Source: Mytilus galloprovincialis
Taxonomy: Eukaryota > Mollusca > Bivalvia > Mytilida > Mytilidae
Reading direction: 5' to 3'
DNA length: 64,000 nucleotides
NCBI RefSeq assembly: GCF_965363235.1
Contig: NC_134846.1
Coordinates: 32,436,218 to 32,500,217, forward strand
Within the stretch, counting starts at the first letter, position 1. Each line of letters starts with the position of its first letter. Positions 34,916 to 46,935 of the stretch are shown piece by piece. The position numbers and the translations under genes were made by a program. The notes under the pieces were generated by a model, which was not told where the DNA came from, made no database searches, and was given only the letters and a program-made list of their open reading frames with translations.

Positions 34916-35801
34916 TAACAAACACACCGCAATACTTCCAGTAAAACTCAGTTCAAAAGAAGTCCGAGTCCGATGTCAGAATAGATAACTAAATAAATTA
35001 AGCAAAATTAAAATGATACATACATAAATAAGCAGATCCACACCTCAATTAAACAGAGTATGTCCTCATATAATCATAAAATATATGAGACGAAAATAAC
35101 CCGTGTCATGCCAACAACTTGTTTTTAGACGAATGCGTTTATGTCCGATGAAAAGACCCTATGAGTGAATCAGTATTAATACAAATACTAGTATGCCATC
35201 TTTAATGATCTTACAAAAGTATTATAACTTTATCCCTTTTGAATAAGTCTGTTTATTTAAAAGTTTAATTAGGTACATGAAAACATCAGTTGTAAACGTT
35301 TGGAAATAGAATAACATTCAGAGTCAAGGAACTCAGCTGGTGTGAACACGCACATCGAAGCATTCTTGTACTGGTGGAAAAATTTTTCAAGCTAGTCATC
35401 TTCCCTCCCTTTACACATCTTGCTAGTGAAATGTATAACGCTTTATTTTGGCGCCAATGAAATATGGTTTGTGCTGCAAATGAAAAAAATATTTTGGTGT
35501 ACAGTGAAATGCCGATTGGTGCTAAAGCAAAGCACCGCTTTGTGTCTTTAGTGCAAAAACCGTGTTCCCTGTACATTACTACGTCTATGGTATTTCTACG
35601 CACCGCTCGAGAAAGCGATTTATGACCAAAAGTCCACAAGAAACATTACTGCTGCATCCGAGTTCATTTTTGGATTGATATCTAAAATGTTAATGTACAT
35701 ATGAAAATATTTATGTTGAAGAAAATACCCGGGACAGTTCAGAAAATACCATCTGCAAGTTTTTTATTCACTACATTTTTATAGTAAACAATTCAAACGA
35801 A
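34916..35801. other. No confirmed gene; one decayed-looking coding stretch
   Basis: Over 35330-35615 both strands are unusually open: a 117-codon minus frame (35639-35286) and plus-strand segments such as ILVYSEMPIGAKAKHRF and SLVQKPCSLYITTSMVF broken by two TGA codons. Base composition is less AT-rich than the surroundings. I do not recognise either protein. Confidence 0.3.
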
Positions 35802-35945
35802 GATGTTGTAGTATTGCCAATGAAACAACTCTTCACAAGAGACCAAATGACACAGAAAATCAACAATTATAGGTCATGATGCGGCCTTCAACAGCGAGCA
35901 TCTCCCATACCATCAGTTATAAAAGTCCCCGAAATGACTTTGCAT
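35802..35945 (+). repeat. R3 family fragment
   Basis: Contains tagtattgccaatgaaacaa, acaagagaccaaatgacaca and atgcggccttcaacagcg. Confidence 0.75.
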
Positions 35946-35992
35946 ATTGTGAAATCAAAAACACAATTCACAGTGTGTACGAGGTGAAATGT

Positions 35993-36415
35993 ACATTTTT
36001 TGATTGAGTTAAGTCTGCCAATTGATATTTTATCGTATGTTTTTCTTTGTTGTGATGTTATGCTATTGTTTCAGAAAAAGGGAGAAGGTTTGGATTTATT
36101 AAAACGTTTAATCCCGCTGCAAATGTTTGCACCTGTCCTAAGTCAGGAATCTGATGTACAGTAGTTGTCGTTTGTTTATGTAATATATACGTGTTTCTCG
36201 TTTCTCGTTTTGTTTATATAGATTAGACCGTTGGTTTTCCCGTTTGAATGGTTTTACACTAGTAATTTTGGGGCCCTTTATAGCTTGTTGTTCGGTGTGA
36301 GCCAAGGCTCCGTGTTGAAGGCCGTACTTTAACCTATAATGGTTTACTTTTTAAATTGTTATTTGTATGGAGAGTTGTCTCATTGGCAATCACACCACAT
36401 CTTCCTATATCTATG
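35993..36415 (+). repeat. R4 3'-end copy
   Basis: Collinear with 25360-25780: aaaaagggagaaggtttgga, acgtttaatcccgctgcaaa, agattagaccgttggttttc, gtgagccaaggctccgtgtt, ending cacatcttcctatatctatg. Confidence 0.8.
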
Positions 36416-37212
36416 TACAAAATTAATGTATATTTTAGCTTTTTATGAATCAATTCTACAGAATGTTGATCTTCAATTTGTCTTTGTTTAAATGTATGCC
36501 CAATCTGTTTTGTGAAAAAACAAACATATTTGATATGCTAATTAGTTATAAAATATATTCAAAAATTTTAAAATTGAAATTCATTTCTAAATTTTTAATA
36601 TTATGTACTATACATATTGTAAAATCAGGATCACGTAACAAATGTGTACAAGGTAAAAATCGTGTACATATAAAGTTTCATTTTACACTACTCGCACCTG
36701 TATACACATAATTTATTAACTTTTTTTTTATGTTTCTATAAATGTTTTATGGACTACAGTATGAAACATGTTTTTCTGAGTACAAGTTTATAATACTTAT
36801 ATAAAGAAACAGGACTCGGAATTTATAAAGCATGACATCTATACTAGGATTTTATATATATTTAGTTGAAAGTGACATCAACTAATAACAATGACAGATA
36901 AGGCAGGATGTAAGTACTTATTCAATTCTGTAAGTAAAAAACAATTATTCAAAGGTCCATTTGAAACTTAAGATACTTAGTTACATGTAACATGGTAAAC
37001 ATACGATAAAAACTGTAAATAACAAAATAATGTTATATTCGGAGACCATGATGATGTTAGATGCCTTCGCTAAGCAGGAGTTGATGATTTCGATGGGGCA
37101 AATATATATAATATATAATATAATTTTAATACATGTAAGGGAAAACTATTTAAATTCAAATTCATTCACTTGTTCTGGTCCTCGGTAGTTAAAGGAGTGT
37201 TTATAGGGTTTT
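36416..37212. other. Upstream of gene B; exon 1 not identified
   Basis: A signal-peptide exon ending in phase 1 should precede 37488. Two weak candidates were seen: an ATG frame near 36445 with a poor donor at gtgaaa, and atgacagataaggcagga at about 36891 before gtaagt, which lacks a hydrophobic core. Neither is called. Confidence 0.35.
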
Positions 37213-37367
37213 CCAGTGGCGGATCCAAAGGTGGGGGAGGGGGTCCGGAGTTTAGAATTCCCTTTTTTTGGACGATCAATGCATTTGAATGGGAGCATGT
37301 AGGTGAACCCTCCTCCTCCTTTAGCTTTGGTTGGGAACCCCCCTTTTTAAAATGGCTGGATACGAGA
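37213..37367. mobile_element. GTGGCGGATC MITE (copy 2, inverted)
   Basis: Starts cagtggcggatccaaagg, has core cgatcaatgcatttgaatgg (reverse of copy 1), ends aaaatggctggatacgag. The right terminal repeat has decayed. Confidence 0.7.
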
Positions 37368-37487
37368 TATCCATGTTCAATTTTCCCGGTATCTGATAAG
37401 CTATTCTGTCATTTACTTAATATGAATATGAATATAGATGAACCGTTTTTTTTAAAGTACATTTTTTTTATTCTTTATATGTTTTAG

Positions 37488-37645
37488 TTGTGTATTATAA
37501 GTATAGTGGTTGCTACCAGAATGATAACCAAAGGTTATTTGACGATGGACCCCATTACAGTGGTGATGAAATGTCCTCTAAAATATGTTTTCAATACTGC
37601 AGTTTCAGTGGGAATATTGAAATAAATAGGTTCTTTGCTACCTCT
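37488..37645 (+). CDS. Gene B, WSC-domain exon, first half
   Basis: Gene B encodes a single-pass membrane protein with an extracellular WSC domain and a short tail. This exon follows acceptor atgttttag, is entered in phase 1 and ends in phase 0 at gtaagt. It reads VYYKYSGCYQNDNQRLFDDG and continues to ...MSSKICFQYC...RFFATS. Tyr-x-Gly-Cys-Tyr followed by two cysteines at the usual spacing is the first half of a WSC domain. This carbohydrate-binding-type module has eight cysteines and occurs in yeast WSC sensors, Kremen and polycystin-1. The frame runs past the donor (to 37774), but that part is intron. The signal exon is not found, so the protein start is unknown. Confidence 0.8.
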
Positions 37646-39665
37646 GTAAGTACAGCATACAAGTTACATGTTTATCCATATACAAATAAAGATTGGTATT
37701 GTACATGTATCATTTATATTTTAACAAAAAATAGTAAACGGTCTATGTGCACAGATAAAAGTAATACATTGTAATTAACCGAATAATGTCATTCGTTATA
37801 TTTCGCCGATCTCCGTCTAATCTCCGAATGCTACATTGAAGATAGGCTATAGGCTGCTAAGGGGAATAACATTTTAATTTTGAGTGTCATTGCAAGTGGT
37901 GTTCTTTTCAAACAGAGACATGAAACTACTTTGACATGGGTACCTTGATGAATATAGGTCAACTGTGTGAGCCATCATAAATTTAAATCATTCAACTTAA
38001 GAAAACGAGCTACACCAGGATGAGTTTGTTAACTGTTATTCAATATCTATGACACAGATAATATCATATATGTTCCAACTGTCTTAGCCATTTTCCCGTC
38101 GTCCATTTCTCATCGATTGAGACTCCACATGCATTTTTTTTATTTACCACGAGGAGCACGAAGGGTTACATGTAGAACAGGATGAATTACCCTTCCGGAG
38201 TACGCGATACATCAACCAAGTTTTTGCTCTGTCTTTTGATTTTATCTTTGGTATAGTCTGCCCTTTTTGTCAAACAAACATTTGATTCATAGAGTCAGCA
38301 TTACTCTAGTCTTTTACTGTTTCCGTAAATTCTCTCTTTGAACCTTTTAACATATAATTATTCTCCTTAATATTTTTTTTTATTCTTCATCATTTTGTTT
38401 TAATTTGAGAAACATCGTTTTCATGTTGAATATTTGTCTAGGAGACATTTACTATTAAATCTTTTGATTGTTAGACATTTGTTGGTTCCAGATTACCATG
38501 GTCATAACTATTAGGAAGATGAGGGCAAATGATGTGCCGAAGACTTTTAAGTTTTGCACAAAACGTTTACTGCTTAAGTACTAGTATTATTCATATTTTA
38601 TTGTTTTAACATTTGACAACTTTTGACCATCGTATAGAGTTGACCATTAACTATTCTTTTCTTTCGAACTTATAATCTATTTGCGTCCTGTACGATCTAT
38701 CGATCAGTTAAGTGATTAGCATTGTTGCTTAATTTCAACTGTCCAATTTTATACGGGGTTGCATTACTCAGAACTGAATGCAAAGTACCCGTTCCAATCC
38801 TGTAGTATGTCCTTTAGGAGTGTAGCTTGTCGTTCTGTTTATTCGGGGAAAGGTTTTGCCATACATACATAATAAAGCCGTCGATTGTCTGTTGATTTCT
38901 TCTTTCTTCATACATTCTTAGTATCAAATCTTTAAAAATCAAATCGGACAGTCTTCGAAGTTGCCAGTTGCTGGTTTTGCGATGACCTCTAGACAAGTAC
39001 TAATTAACTTTTCGTCCTTCTGATTTTTTATGGATGACTTACATTTGCATCAATACTTCATTTTTCTATTTAAATATGATATACAGTCATGAAATTTCAT
39101 TTTGTTACTGGTTAAGGCGACCATCTAATTACTGCCAATGCATCAAATATATACATCATTAATTATACGTTAAACATTTTACCACATAAAAACTGCACAA
39201 CAAAATAATGGATTATTACATGTATGAATAAGTCATACAGAATCGTATGCATTTTGACTTCTCAATACTGTCGACATATATATATTATGAATCAAAATAA
39301 TATAAATCAGAAATGTGTCTTTAAGTATGATATAACTACTTAATGCACTTAATTATATGTTAATGTTTTATAACTAAAATAGGGATACGGCTCTTGTTTT
39401 CCCCCCTCTTATTAAAAAGCCTAGTATTTCATCAATATATCATATCATGCAATTACTGCATGTATCTAACGACGACCAATATAGTAAAGACAATGGGAAA
39501 TTGGACAATTGAGGTCTGCACATATCTTAAAAATTAACTTTTGATTTCTGACTTTTAAGAAACGATTTCAACAGTTTGTTATCGATTTTAATGGCAGGCA
39601 GTGATACTACCATTACAATGTATAAGAGTCATGTTAAACATTTTCATTTAACTAAATTTAGACTA

Positions 39666-39790
39666 ATGCGATGTGGTGTCATTGCTAGCGAGACAACTAT
39701 TCATTAGAGTTAAAATGAAATATATTTAAGCAACTGTATGAAAGGCACAACCTTTAACTATGAACAAAAACCATACTGTTTCAATACTGA
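39666..39790 (+). repeat. R3 family fragment
   Basis: Diverged start gatgtggtgtcattgctagc and gagacaactattcat, then aactatgaacaaaaaccata. Confidence 0.55.
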
Positions 39791-39879
39791 AGACATCAAC
39801 TTACATGACTTATCAACACAATCAAAGTAAATTCTAATTATAAATGAGTACAGAAACAGCTTTATTTTATATTACATGA

Positions 39880-40105
39880 TAATTGTTTTTCGTTCATTTT
39901 TTGTACATAAACTAGGCCGTTAGTTTTCTCGTCTGAGTTGTTTTACTTTTGTCATTTCGGGACCTTTTATATCTGACTATGCGTTATAGGCTTTGCTCAT
40001 TGTTGAAAGTCGTACGATGATCATAGTTGTTAATTTCTGTGTCGTTTGGTCTCTTGTGGAGAGTTGTGTCATTGGCAGTCATACCACATCTTCTCTTTTG
40101 TAATA
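39880..40105 (-). repeat. R3 family copy, inverted
   Basis: Contains aactaggccgttagttttct, gtcatttcgggaccttttat, tggtctcttgtggagagttg and cataccacatcttct. Lies in intron 1 just before the second WSC exon. Confidence 0.8.
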
Positions 40106-40144
40106 TATATGTTTAAGTATATCAGCATCATTACATTTTCATAG

Positions 40145-40298
40145 AACAAAAGTTCTTGTTATTGTGGTAGTGAAGAAGAACTTGGATCTGGTAAATACCA
40201 AAAGCGGGATGATTCCGAATGTAGTTTGGATTGTTCGGGACACCTGAATGAGAAATGTGGAGCTTTGCTAAGAGCCTCAGTTTATGAAATTTGCATAG
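40145..40298 (+). CDS. Gene B, WSC-domain exon, second half
   Basis: Entered in phase 0 after acceptor ttcatag and left in phase 1 at gtgagg. Reads NKSSCYCGSEEELGSGKYQK and then ...SECSLDCSGHLNEKCGALLR...VYEIC. This supplies the CxC, C-x3-C and final Cys-Gly of the WSC fold, completing eight cysteines with the previous exon, plus a ninth at EIC. The intron splits the domain at the same point as in gene C (before the CxC). The overlapping frames near 40364-40816 are in the following intron. Confidence 0.85.
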
Positions 40299-40894
40299 GT
40301 GAGGATAATTTAAGTCATTCTTAACATCTGTTATAAAAGATAAGTAAGGACAGTAAAACCAGGCTAAACCGAATCATGCATAAACCGAAAACCTGTATAA
40401 ACCAAACATGTTTCTTTATCACCGTAATACCAACTGTATGCATTGTGAACCAGCTGATAAAACCGGACATCGGCCAAAACGGAACTAAATGTAAGTCCCG
40501 AAGTGGTTCGGTTCAAACAGGTTTCGCTGTATTTGTACTTTATAGTGACATATGTCACACTCTTATTAATGTTTCATTACAAATTTATGTGTGTGTAATT
40601 TACAATATGATTGATTTATGTTTAAATGTAAACCACCGTACATTTTATATGTCTTTTGTACGGACAGTATCTTCCAAAAATGTTACAATTGCCTGAAGCT
40701 AATTTTAGGTTTGTATTCGTATTAAGAAATTTGATTCCAACACTTTTTCTGGAAAAATATATGTGTATTGTTGCAAGGTGAAGGTAGAATACGTTGTAGA
40801 GAATTAAACCAAACATAACAATTAACGGACGCCAAAATTAGTTAAGATATATATCGTAGAGCCAATACAAAGAAGTTTAATCTTTAATTATATA

Positions 40895-41255
40895 TCAAAG
40901 GTACCAGGATTATAGTTTAATACGCTAGACGCGCGTTTCGTTTACATAAGACTCATCAGTGAAGCTCAGACCAAATGGTTTTTAAGCCAAACAAGTACAA
41001 AGTTGAAGAGCATTGAGGTCCAAAAATTCCTATAAGTTGTGCCAAATACGGTTAAGGTAATAATCTATTCCTGGGATAAGAAAATCCTTAGTTTTCCTTT
41101 CTAAAAATTCAAAGTTTTGTTAACCGTAAATTTACAAAAATGACCATATAATTGATATTCATGTCAACACCGAAGTGCTGACTACTGGGCTAGTGATACC
41201 CTCGGGGACGAAACGTCCACCAGCAGTGGCATCGACCCAGTGGTGTAAGTAGTAA
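40895..41255 (+). repeat. R1 family copy, near full unit
   Basis: Contains aaaggtaccaggattatagt, gcgcgtttcgtttacataag, caaagttgaagagcattgag, the ttgtgccaaatacggttaag block and accagcagtggcatcgaccc. Matches both parts of the unit at 3145-3610. In intron 2 of gene B. Confidence 0.85.
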
Positions 41256-42166
41256 ACTATTATTCACTATAACTTTACAAGATGCACAGTGGTAGATATT
41301 ATTGAAATAATTGTGCAATTCGTGATACAAGCTTGAAACTTGGTATAAAGGTTGACTATAGGATAATTAAAAAAAATCAGTTACAGGCCATAGAAAAAAA
41401 TCCATTTTTTTAAGATGGCCACCGCTGATTTTGCAAATAGCGTCATATCCAATTGGATACCTTTCGTAAATTACAGTTCCTAAAGTACGACAAAGCAACA
41501 CATAATGAAGAAAAAGTAACTTCTTAAAAGTATATATAATAATGATGCTTTGTGCTAATTTTCATGCTTGTATTATCATTTACACAATTCCCCCGATTTT
41601 GCTTGCTAATATCTCCCACTAGCATCGATGCATTTCGGTTTAACATCACAGGGTAATGTTACATGCATATCAGAACGATATCATGATGACTGTTACTCAT
41701 ATGACGGTATAATGAATAGTTGTCTCATTGGCAATCATACCAAAGCACTTAAAACAAATATAGGAATATCCTGCTTATTGATGATTGACCTTTTTAAATT
41801 ACAGAAATCTATATGTGTATCTGAACAACAAACTTGCTTTAGATAATAATTTGCACATTTGATTTTAATTTTGAAAGATACTGAATGAATTTCTAGATAA
41901 ATCAAATTTAGAAATTAAAAAAGTACTACGAAACTAAGGTTCCAACTCCCTCACTGTTGACCATACATGCATTTTGCTATTGCTTAAATTTAGCCCCGAC
42001 TGGTCATACAGTTCTTCACGTTTATGTCTCGCATACATCAATGGCGTTCAACGTTGTGGATATAAAAGAACCGGATAAAGGCAGATCAAAGAAAGCTTTT
42101 CTGACGCTTGAAATTAATAATATGAGACACAGGTCGTTTTAGTCGTTGAATATGAAATGATAGATA
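41256..42166. other. Intron 2, no exon called
   Basis: An R3 scrap lies at 41712-41750 (gttgtctcattggcaatcat). A 61-codon plus frame at 41957-42142 is composition-wise coding-like, but I do not recognise it and its splice borders are poor. Confidence 0.4.
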
Positions 42167-42695
42167 TATATAGATTCTTCCACTGCATCGAGTGTAATAC
42201 GATATAATTTATTCCACTCGAGACAGTTAAATTTTCAAATTTAAAACGCGAGGCTTGCCCGAGCGTTTTAAATATTTAAAATTTAACTGTCGAGAGCGGA
42301 TAAATATCGTATTACACGAGATTGGTGGTGGAATCTGTTTCTCTAATGATTTTCTAACATTATGCAGGCAAACGTATTCCTTCTTTTCGAATGATCTGCA
42401 AAAAGATGTGTTCTTTCTGTGTGACGTCGTCAGGCATGGTCGCCTTTTTTCATGCCGTCACAATAGGTAATTCAGAGGAAAGCAAGAAAATTCAACGTCA
42501 TAATAATCTGATTTTAACCAATTAAGTACTGAGATCAAACGAACCACACGATTTATCCCTTTCTGCACCTATTGTATAAAAAAAATAATCAACGTGTGGT
42601 TCGTTTCGACAAGCCTCGCGTTTTACATTTGAAAATTTAACTGTCTCGAGTGGATACATATCGTAGTACACTCGATGCAGTGGTAGAATCTATAT
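42167..42695. mobile_element. Foldback-type TIR element with a nested palindrome
   Basis: The left end atatagattcttccactgca and following tcgagtgtaatacgat are mirrored at the right by atcgtagtacactcgatgca and gtggtagaatctatat, about 34 bp with few mismatches. Inside, 42180-42330 is itself a palindrome centred near 42254 (cgaggcttgcccgagcg core). The right part 42610-42690 repeats one arm. Interior frames carry no recognised protein. Confidence 0.75.
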
Positions 42696-42719
42696 TTACA
42701 GTGGAGATCACTTCTAACC

Positions 42720-43010
42720 TCTCATTAGAACTGTCAGAATATTCTGTCATAGAACTGTTCTAACCTGTCCTAGAACAGTTCTACCTAGAACAGTTCTACC
42801 TAGAACAGTTCTACCCTAGAACTGTTCTAAGTAGAACTGTCAAAATCAGTTCTAGGTAGAACTGACTAAATCAGTTCTAGGTAGAACTGTCAGGATCAGT
42901 TCTAGGGTAGAACTGTCTAAATCAGTTCTAGGTAGAACTGTCCAAATCACTTCTAACCGTAGAACTGTCAGCAGAACTGACTAAATCAGTCAGGACTGTA
43001 GAACAGTTAT
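42720..43010. repeat. Palindromic AGAAC/GTTCT array
   Basis: Roughly 20 half-sites agaac or gttct occur in 290 bp, many as palindromes such as tagaacagttcta and tagaactgttcta, later as ggtagaactgtcnaaatcag units of about 32 bp. It follows directly after the foldback element. Confidence 0.75.
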
Positions 43011-44129
43011 AAATGACGTCACTGCAGTAAGGACACTTTAGAATTTAGAAGAAATAAATCACTTCCAATTACTTTGCTATATATTAAATAGCAGATTTTC
43101 TATATTTTTTACTGATCAAACGACTTTTATTACGTTACATGTACAAATATCGAAGTGAATAGAAGGTTACCCAACTCATCGGAGAAATATTTTTATAAGA
43201 TTGCATACGGAAACATCATTGTTTACGTTTCTTCGTTCCCCGTTTTTAAGTCTCTTCCTAAATAAAACTCTGCATTTAATTCATGGAATTTTAATCGTAA
43301 TTTACCTTGTTTGCCTTGGATTTACATTCATTTAAGATTCTGTTTGGACAATGTTCAAACGAAAATTTTACGGTGGATGAATTATGGGATATTAATGAAA
43401 AAAGTGTTGTACAACGTAAAAAAACTATATATACATAATTGCACCATCTCGTCAATTTAGCCAGACTTATCCATAACGATTATAAATGATATCTGGCAGT
43501 CTGCAACTCAGAAAAATATACTGGATCTGAACATGAATGAAACATTTGCCCCTGGACTTTTGACTACAAACAAAATCGTGCATTTTTTTTTTGCCTTCTT
43601 CAAATTATATTAACAGTATACTATTCCAAGAAGAGAACTTCCCGTACATGTACTTTTTATTTTATTTTTAAAATAAAGTATATGAATCAGTCATGTGAGT
43701 GTTGGATGATGCCATTAAATAGTTTTGTTTAAAAAAACAACATCACAAACTACTGACTTAAACATGTTAAAAAGTCTATTTAGCATGTTTAATGACGGTT
43801 CATTATTATGGATACAGAGAGGAAATAACGGCGCGCTAAATTCTTAGATATGGTATAAATACACCTTGTCGCTATTTGTCTGCCATTACTGGATATCACA
43901 CAGGTTCCCGTAAAATTTTGACGTCATAAAACAAAATATCTGACGCCACAATGGAAAAGTCATTGTTGTATGCTTCAAAAGTTCAAGAGGCCGGGTCAGC
44001 CAGGATTAGCGATAAGATGTATTGTGTTTCAAAGTTGGTGTCATTTTTATCATACGATCCGTCCTCACATAGAAATAATATTGGTTTACCATGTTAACAA
44101 TTAGGCCATATGTACATGTATATTTACAT
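43011..44129. other. Intron 2, no feature recognised
   Basis: AT-rich sequence without exons or known repeats. Confidence 0.4.
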
Positions 44130-45660
44130 GATAAAGTGTAAATAAGTTCAGTTTTGGTTGATGCGGTCAAATAATTTTGTTAAAACAACTCCCACTCAGT
44201 CTGATATATCCAAACCACTGAAATTTGTTTACAATTCAATATTTTGAATAAAAAGAGGACTTGCTGATATTCAATATTCATTGATATTGCTGTCATTTGA
44301 ATTATACAATCCATCGTAATATGTATTACTATAAGTGATTTAGTATGCGGCTATATATATATATTAAGATTTACATAACAAAGTGTAACTATGGTCAGTT
44401 TTGGTTGATGCTGTCACATATGGTCAGTTGTCAAAATTGGTTGATGCTGTCAAATAATTCTGTTATATATATGAGTCAGTCTGAGATATCAAAACTACTG
44501 AAATTAGTTTACGATTCAAAATTTTGATGAAAAAGAGGACATGCTGGCACTATAAACTGATGTGAGGATAATTTTATTTTCCAATATTGCCTTCATTTAT
44601 ATTAAACAATCCATCCTGATATATAAATATACGTGATTTACTTTGCGGCTATTAAGATTGACATCATGTACATAATAAAGTGCAAATATGGTCAGTTTTG
44701 GTTGATGCGGACAAATTATTTTGTTACACCAGTCAGTCTGTGGTATGAAAACTACTGATATTTGTTTATGATGCAATATTTTGAATAAAAAGAGGACATG
44801 CTGGCATTCTAAATTGATGCAAATGAAATTAGGTAGCATTGTGTTCCAATATTTCTATCATTTGTATTTTCATGATCTTACAATCCATCCTTACATAAAA
44901 ATATTACAGATTTACTATGCGACTATAAGAGTTACATAAAAAAGAGCAAATATGGTCAGTTTTGGTTGATGCGGTCAAATATGGTCAGTTTTGGTTGATT
45001 CAGACAAATAATTTTGTAACATGATTACATGTTACTGTCAGTCTGAAGTATGAAAACTACTGATATTTGTTTCTGATGCGATATTTTGAATAAAAATAGG
45101 AAATGCTGGCACTCTCAATTGATGCGAGAAAAAAAATTGTGGTCATTGATTTCCAATATTGTAGTTATTTATATACTACAGTCCCTCTTGACCTAAAATT
45201 ATAACTGAACTACTGTGCAGCTATTTAGATTTACATAAAAAGAAAGCAAATATGGTAAGTTTTGGATGATGCGGTCAAAAGATTTTATTATACAACTCAG
45301 TCTGAAGTATGAAAACTACTGATATTTGTTTATGATTCAATATTTTGAATAAAAAGAGGACATGCTCATTGGCAGATCAAGGGGGAGGGGGGGTCAGGAG
45401 TTGGAACCCCCTTTTTTTTGACGATCAATGCATTTGAATGGGAACATATAGTTGGAACCCCCCCTTTTAAAATGGCTGGATCTGCCCCTGCATGCTGGCA
45501 CTATAAATTGATGCGAACAAAATTGTTTTCCAATATTGCTGTAACTTGTATAGTACAGTCACTCTTGGCCTAAAATTAAAACTGAAGTACTGTGCAGCTA
45601 TATAGATTTGCAAAAAGAAAGAGCAAATAATGTCAGTTTAGATTGATGTGGTCAAAAGAT
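44130..45660 (+). repeat. Satellite-like tandem array, about 5 units of 257-305 bp
   Basis: The phrase ttgaataaaaagaggac or a variant recurs at 44251, 44531, 44788, 45093 and 45352. Each is preceded by tatggtcagttttggttgat and gaaaactactgatatttg and followed by ttccaatattg. Units have diverged and differ in length. Entirely within intron 2 of gene B. Confidence 0.8.
45367..45490. mobile_element. GTGGCGGATC MITE (copy 3) with 6-bp target duplication
   Basis: A 124-bp element (cattggcagatcaag...ggatctgcccctg) interrupts a satellite unit. CATGCT flanks it on both sides (45361-45366 and 45491-45496) while other units have CATGCT once, so this is a clean target-site duplication. Core cgatcaatgcatttgaatgg is shared with copy 2. 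Confidence 0.85.
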
Positions 45661-46069
45661 TTTTGTTAAAGGCACTGGCTACGGTTACATGGAAATGTAA
45701 CAATAATAAAAATATTATTGTTACATTGGAGACTAAATGCCGGAATGCATGGTTGGGTAAGGACCTGTTTAATTACGAATGCATTTTTTATATTTTGTGT
45801 TAATGCTAATTTACCATTTATCACTTGGGACTGCTAACCTCTTTTCGTTCTATTATTTTTTTATATATATATATATTGCACAAGTATATGACAATTATTA
45901 TTATCATTCATATGATGATTGTATTCACGTCTATTCTATTATATACGGGAAACATAGAGCAAAGTTGTTTTCATTCTGTACCAAATTGAATAGTTGATCT
46001 CATATGTTACATTGAAAATAAATGATTATCTCGCTGCGTTGAAGACCCATTGATGGCCTTCGGCTGTTG

Positions 46070-46125
46070 TCTTATCTTTGTTCGGGTTGTTGTCTCTTTG
46101 ACATATTCCCCATTTCCATTCTCAA
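46070..46125 (-). repeat. R6 family edge fragment
   Basis: Reads gttgttgtctctttgacata then ttccccatttcc, immediately upstream of the stalk exon acceptor. Confidence 0.6.
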
Positions 46126-46135
46126 TTTTATGTAG

Positions 46136-46252
46136 GGAATGCATCTGATGTACAGGAAGCAGAAGAATCTCGGAACAGAACATTCCCTAGTAGCAGTGAA
46201 GTGTCAACAACCAAACCATCCCATGGTCTTACAAGAACCGGCGGTGACATAG
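46136..46252 (+). CDS. Gene B, extracellular stalk exon
   Basis: Acceptor tttatgtag, 117 nt in phase 1-1, donor gtacgc. Reads NASDVQEAEESRNRT and then FPSSSEVSTTKPSHG...GGDI. It is rich in Ser/Thr with two N-glycosylation sequons (NAS, NRT) and no cysteine, as expected of a membrane-proximal stalk. Its place between the WSC and TM exons, and the matching phases on both sides, support it. Gene C has an exon of the same kind and phase at 61044. Confidence 0.7.
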   Translation, partial: GMHLMYRKQKNLGTEHSLVAVKCQQPNHPMVLQEPAVT

Positions 46253-46309
46253 GTACGCTACTAGTACATTTATCATAAGATTATTTATAAGTGCTAAACG
46301 AGCTAAATG

Positions 46310-46358
46310 GTCACTTATGGAAGAGCTGTCTCATTGGCTATCATACCACATCATGTAT
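46310..46358 (-). repeat. R3 scrap
   Basis: Reads agctgtctcattggctatca and accacatcatgt. Confidence 0.55.
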
Positions 46359-46416
46359 AACTATCCTTACAATATGAAATTCTAGGAATCTCTAAACTCG
46401 GCTGGGACAACAGTTG

Positions 46417-46560
46417 ATGATCCAAGGGGGAAGGGTCGGGGTTGGTCCCCCTTTTTTGGACGATCAATGCATTGTAATAGGGTTTTATGGTTGGAACTCC
46501 CCCTAATCATGGGTTCGGAACCCACCCACCCTTTTGAAAATGGTTGGATCCGACCGTGGA
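46417..46560. mobile_element. GTGGCGGATC MITE (copy 4, diverged)
   Basis: Contains tgatccaagggggaagggt, ggacgatcaatgcattgtaa and aaaatggttggatccgacc. Same layout as copies 2 and 3, ends decayed. Confidence 0.7.
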
Positions 46561-46804
46561 CAGTACTGCAAAACCATATCGGAAGTATTTCTTAATTTTC
46601 TACCATGTTGGACTGAACTGATACTAAGTAATAGGGCATCAATGTTTGATTTGACCGACACATACGAATTTTTCGATAACTTCTTTTTGTTGAAATTAAA
46701 GAAATTTGAGACACAATTTTCATAGTTATGGCGTAAGAAAATTTCATTAAAAAATGCTAATTTCTTATAATATTCTTTTTCTTTTAATTCAGAAGATTTG
46801 TTTG

Positions 46805-46935
46805 ATTGCAACTAGAAAACTCCCCAACAGAGACCAAAGGACATAGAAGTTACAAAATGTAACAACTTTTAAATTAATAGGTCACCGTACGGAATTCAAC
46901 AATGGACAACACCAATACCGCATAGCATAGTAGTT
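46805..46935 (+). repeat. R3 family fragment
   Basis: Contains aacagagaccaaaggacata, ataggtcaccgtacggaatt and caacaatggacaacacc. Confidence 0.65.

Noticed and set aside
46503..46811. 102-codon minus frame
   Set aside because: Begins in the MITE and runs through AT-rich intron. No motif or splice support.
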